In this document: in pieces, positions 62,182-64,000 of the stretch | Position numbering within the stretch: position 1 is the first letter of the stretch | How the letters are laid out: each line of letters opens with the position of its first letter | Assembly (NCBI GenBank): GCA_047972425.1 | Contig: JBKEAR010000016.1 | Coordinates: forward strand, 1 to 64,000 | Reading direction: 5' to 3' | DNA length: 64,000 bases | Source: JBKEAR01 sp047972425 | Lineage (GTDB): Bacteria > Pseudomonadota > Alphaproteobacteria > JBKEAR01 | The notes under the pieces: model-generated | Database searches by the model: none | What the model saw: the letters and a program-made list of their open reading frames with translations, nothing else | What the model was told of the DNA's origin: nothing | Translations under genes and position numbers: made by a program

Positions 62182-62565
62182 ATGAATGAGCCACAAACAA
62201 TGCAAAATAACGAACCCAATAATTTTGAAGAACGCCTCAATACAGCTAATCAGCGAGATTCATCGGATCAGACCCGTAATCGGTATACAAAAGCTGTTCA
62301 TAAGAGTACGAATCCAAATCATAACCGGCTACTCGGTATAACATCAGAGCTTTTAGGTGGCCTGTTTGTTGGCCTTGGTTTTGGCTATATGCTCGATTAT
62401 TTTTTGGGTACAAAACCAATCTTTTTAGCAATAATGACTCCCTTTGGTGCTTTTATAGGTCTTTATAACGTGTATCGGCTTATTTTAAAAACACCATCTT
62501 CACCATCTTTACCGCAAGAGACTAAAAATGAAACATCTCACGAAAAAAAGATTGACGAAAGCTGA
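62182..62565 (+). CDS. atpI: ATP synthase protein I (AtpI-like)
   Basis: 127 residues. A polar, Asn/Gln-rich N-terminus (about 1-60), then two membrane helices with glycine spacing (LLGGLFVGLGFGYMLDYFLG and the AIMTPFGAFIGLYNVYRLI segment) and a charged tail. AtpI assists assembly of the c-ring. The ATG at 62182 directly follows a terminator hairpin and has no ribosome site; a TTG at 62155 lies inside the hairpin loop and ATG 62197 also lacks a site. A leaderless start is possible. First gene of the F0 block. Confidence 0.75.
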   Translation: MNEPQTMQNNEPNNFEERLNTANQRDSSDQTRNRYTKAVHKSTNPNHNRLLGITSELLGGLFVGLGFGYMLDYFLGTKPIFLAIMTPFGAFIGLYNVYRLILKTPSSPSLPQETKNETSHEKKIDES

Positions 62566-62665
62566 TTATCTGTTACATTTTATCACTAACTAGCTATGAA
62601 TTTTATAGCAAATTAACAGTAAACTATGTTGATTTAAGTGAACACAGGGTAAAAGGGAATAAACA

Positions 62666-63418
62666 TTGGTCGCAAGTAACGATTCTCAGAGCTTTCCGGA
62701 TCCTCTCCACCAATTTGATATTGTCGATATCGGCCCCCAAATTCATATTGGCGGAATAGATCTTTCGTTTAACAATTCAGCTTTATGGATGCTCATTGCG
62801 GCTGGCTTAGCTTTTAGCCTTGTTTTTTTTGGTAGTGCTAAAAAGTCGCTTGTTCCCGGTCGCCTTCAGGCTTTTGTCGAAATGCTTTATGGCCTTGTTA
62901 CAGGCTTAATTAAAGATAATATCGGTTCTAAAGGTCGGGCATTTTTTCCTTTTGTTTTCACTTTATTTATTTTCATTTTCTTTGCTAATGCCCTTGGGTT
63001 AATCCCATGGAGCTTCACACCAACATCGCATATTGGCCTTACTTTATTTATGGCCGCATTTGTTATGACAATGGTTACCATTACCGGCTTTGTTCGCCAT
63101 GGTATTGGCTTTTTAAGACTATTTGTCCCCCATGGGGTTCCCCCGCTTTTGCTTGTTTTGTTGGTACCCATTGAATTATTTTCGTATTTAGCACGTGTAA
63201 TGAGTTTATCTGTTCGTTTATTTGCTAATATGTTTGCCGGCCATATGGTAATGAAGGTATTTGCATCCTTTATTTTAGTCTTTGGCCTTGTTGGCTCTTT
63301 GGGCATGTTGGTTAATGTTGCCCTTTATCCGTTCGAGCTATTTGTTGCATTCATCCAAGCGTATATCTTTTCAATCTTGACTTGTTTATACCTTAATGAT
63401 GCTGTGAATATGCATTGA
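62666..63418 (+). CDS. atpB: ATP synthase F0 subunit a
   Basis: 250 residues, five to six membrane helices. The essential Arg184 sits in SLSVRLFANMFAGH, next to the c-ring proton path, and the C-terminal FVAFIQAYIFSILTCLYL completes the half-channels. The start is TTG 62666, 7 bases after AAGGGA, with no in-frame ATG near. Confidence 0.95.
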   Translation: MVASNDSQSFPDPLHQFDIVDIGPQIHIGGIDLSFNNSALWMLIAAGLAFSLVFFGSAKKSLVPGRLQAFVEMLYGLVTGLIKDNIGSKGRAFFPFVFTLFIFIFFANALGLIPWSFTPTSHIGLTLFMAAFVMTMVTITGFVRHGIGFLRLFVPHGVPPLLLVLLVPIELFSYLARVMSLSVRLFANMFAGHMVMKVFASFILVFGLVGSLGMLVNVALYPFELFVAFIQAYIFSILTCLYLNDAVNMH

Positions 63419-63452
63419 TAAAATAACTTTTTAAAATACAGAGGTAAAAATT

Positions 63453-63692
63453 ATGGAATCATTTTTAGATCTTACAATTCTTAAGGCCATCGGTGCAGGT
63501 TTTGCTGTTCTTTGTTTAGGTGGTGTTGCCGGTGCTATTGGTAACGTATTTAATGCGGCTATTAACTCTATTGCGCGTAATCCTGCGGCTAAAGCCGATA
63601 TTCAATCATTTGCATTCATTGGTGCAGCGTTTGCCGAGGCTCTTGGCCTTATGGCTGTGGTTATTGCTTTTCTTATTCTGTTTACACTATAA
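63453..63692 (+). CDS. atpE: ATP synthase F0 subunit c
   Basis: 79 residues, two helices joined by the polar loop ARNPAA. The proton-binding carboxylate is Glu62 in AAFAEALGL. A Gly-rich first helix (GGVAGAIGN) matches H+-type rings. GAGG precedes the ATG. Confidence 0.96.
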   Translation: MESFLDLTILKAIGAGFAVLCLGGVAGAIGNVFNAAINSIARNPAAKADIQSFAFIGAAFAEALGLMAVVIAFLILFTL

Positions 63693-63708
63693 AATAAGGA
63701 TTTTTGCA

Positions 63709-64000
63709 ATGAAGTTTAAAGCACCCATAATCATTACGGGTAGTTTACTATTAAATATAGCCTTTGCCGAAGGTGGTAGTATTCCGCAATTAGATTTTGC
63801 GACTTGGCCAAAACAGATTTTTTGGTTAGTGATTATTTTTGGTGGTTTATATTTAGCATTGCAAAAAGTTGCTTTACCCCAAGTAAGTGATACAATTGCT
63901 TTAAGGGAGAACCGCATTGCGGATCGCCTTGCTGACGCAAAAAAACTTTTTAAAGAATCACAAGAAAGCCAATCAGAGCAAAATACCCGTTTGATTTCAG
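63709..64000 (+). CDS. ATP synthase F0 subunit b' (3' end outside window)
   Basis: The first 97 codons are visible. A signal-like or hydrophobic start (residues 4-18), then FATWPKQIFWLVIIFGGLYLAL, the membrane helix of subunit b', and the start of the charged stator helix (ADRLADAKKLFKE). AAGGA lies 8 bases before the ATG. The gene runs off the window; a second b subunit gene would normally follow. Confidence 0.9.
   Translation, partial: MKFKAPIIITGSLLLNIAFAEGGSIPQLDFATWPKQIFWLVIIFGGLYLALQKVALPQVSDTIALRENRIADRLADAKKLFKESQESQSEQNTRLIS

Overview
The window reads as chromosome of an AT-rich alphaproteobacterium. The signs are the atpI-atpB-atpE-atpF' start of the F0 operon (b' is the alphaproteobacterial/photosynthetic form of subunit b), the secA / parvulin / argJ / mutT neighbourhood, ctpA followed by rppH, mutY divergent from a dciA-type gene, LPS heptose genes, and an autotransporter (so a diderm). 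I cannot place it below class level. No rRNA, tRNA, CRISPR or prophage was seen.

Layout. 1-2.9 kb: LPS inner-core heptose genes (waaC, hldE) after a cut-off unknown gene. 3-7.2 kb: miaA translationally coupled to two tandem GH13 alpha-glucosidases. 7.3-12.7 kb: thioredoxin, a PerM/AI-2E membrane operon, a HerA-like ATPase with a DUF1266 protein. 12.9-16.4 kb: ilvB-ilvH-ilvC. 16.5-20.3 kb: EF-hand protein, unknown exported protein, MscS channel, SPFH/NfeD pair. 20.3-23 kb: ubiT-ubiU-ubiV, the O2-independent ubiquinone hydroxylation set. 23.1-27.9 kb: LMW phosphatase, a 40-codon exported small ORF, a structured leader, ctpA, rppH, a cation/Ca2+ antiporter, an SDR enzyme. 28.4-36.9 kb: autotransporter, FMN reductase, trpS, PhzF-like, HdeD-like, exported GH3. 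37.4-39.5 kb: an octaheme cytochrome c and its cytochrome b, probably a respiratory reductase. 39.5-40.5 kb: a degenerate repeat-bounded DUF559 cassette. 40.5-47.1 kb: mutT, argJ, fructosamine kinase family, parvulin, secA. 47.4-53.4 kb: RND adaptor, RND pump, and an overlapping TPR/glycosyltransferase-like gene. 53.4-58.4 kb: M15 peptidase, DUF4145, TAXI-TRAP transporter. 58.7-64 kb: apt, mutY, dciA, repeat lipoprotein, DsbA-like protein, F0 ATP synthase genes, cut at the window end.

Physiology suggested: a respiring bacterium able to make ubiquinone without oxygen (UbiTUV, with all eight expected Fe-S cysteines) and carrying a multiheme reductase of the octaheme tetrathionate reductase family; together these point to quinone-linked anaerobic or microaerobic respiration (inference).

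The most unusual material is non-coding. Several intergenic spaces carry short palindromes of 5-6 bp arms around a 3-base loop, and most loops read GNA on one strand. They occur alone, in clusters, and strung together inside a 210-bp element present twice (208/210 identical). One copy of that element sits inside a DUF559 (PD-(D/E)XK-like) nuclease gene, which is itself bounded by 79-bp near-perfect inverted repeats whose internal hairpin shows paired arm substitutions. This looks like a small mobile-element system with a nuclease gene, now decayed and hit by a second element; the mobility reading is inference. A pyrimidine-loop hairpin with an anti-Shine-Dalgarno sequence upstream of ctpA is a second non-coding candidate.
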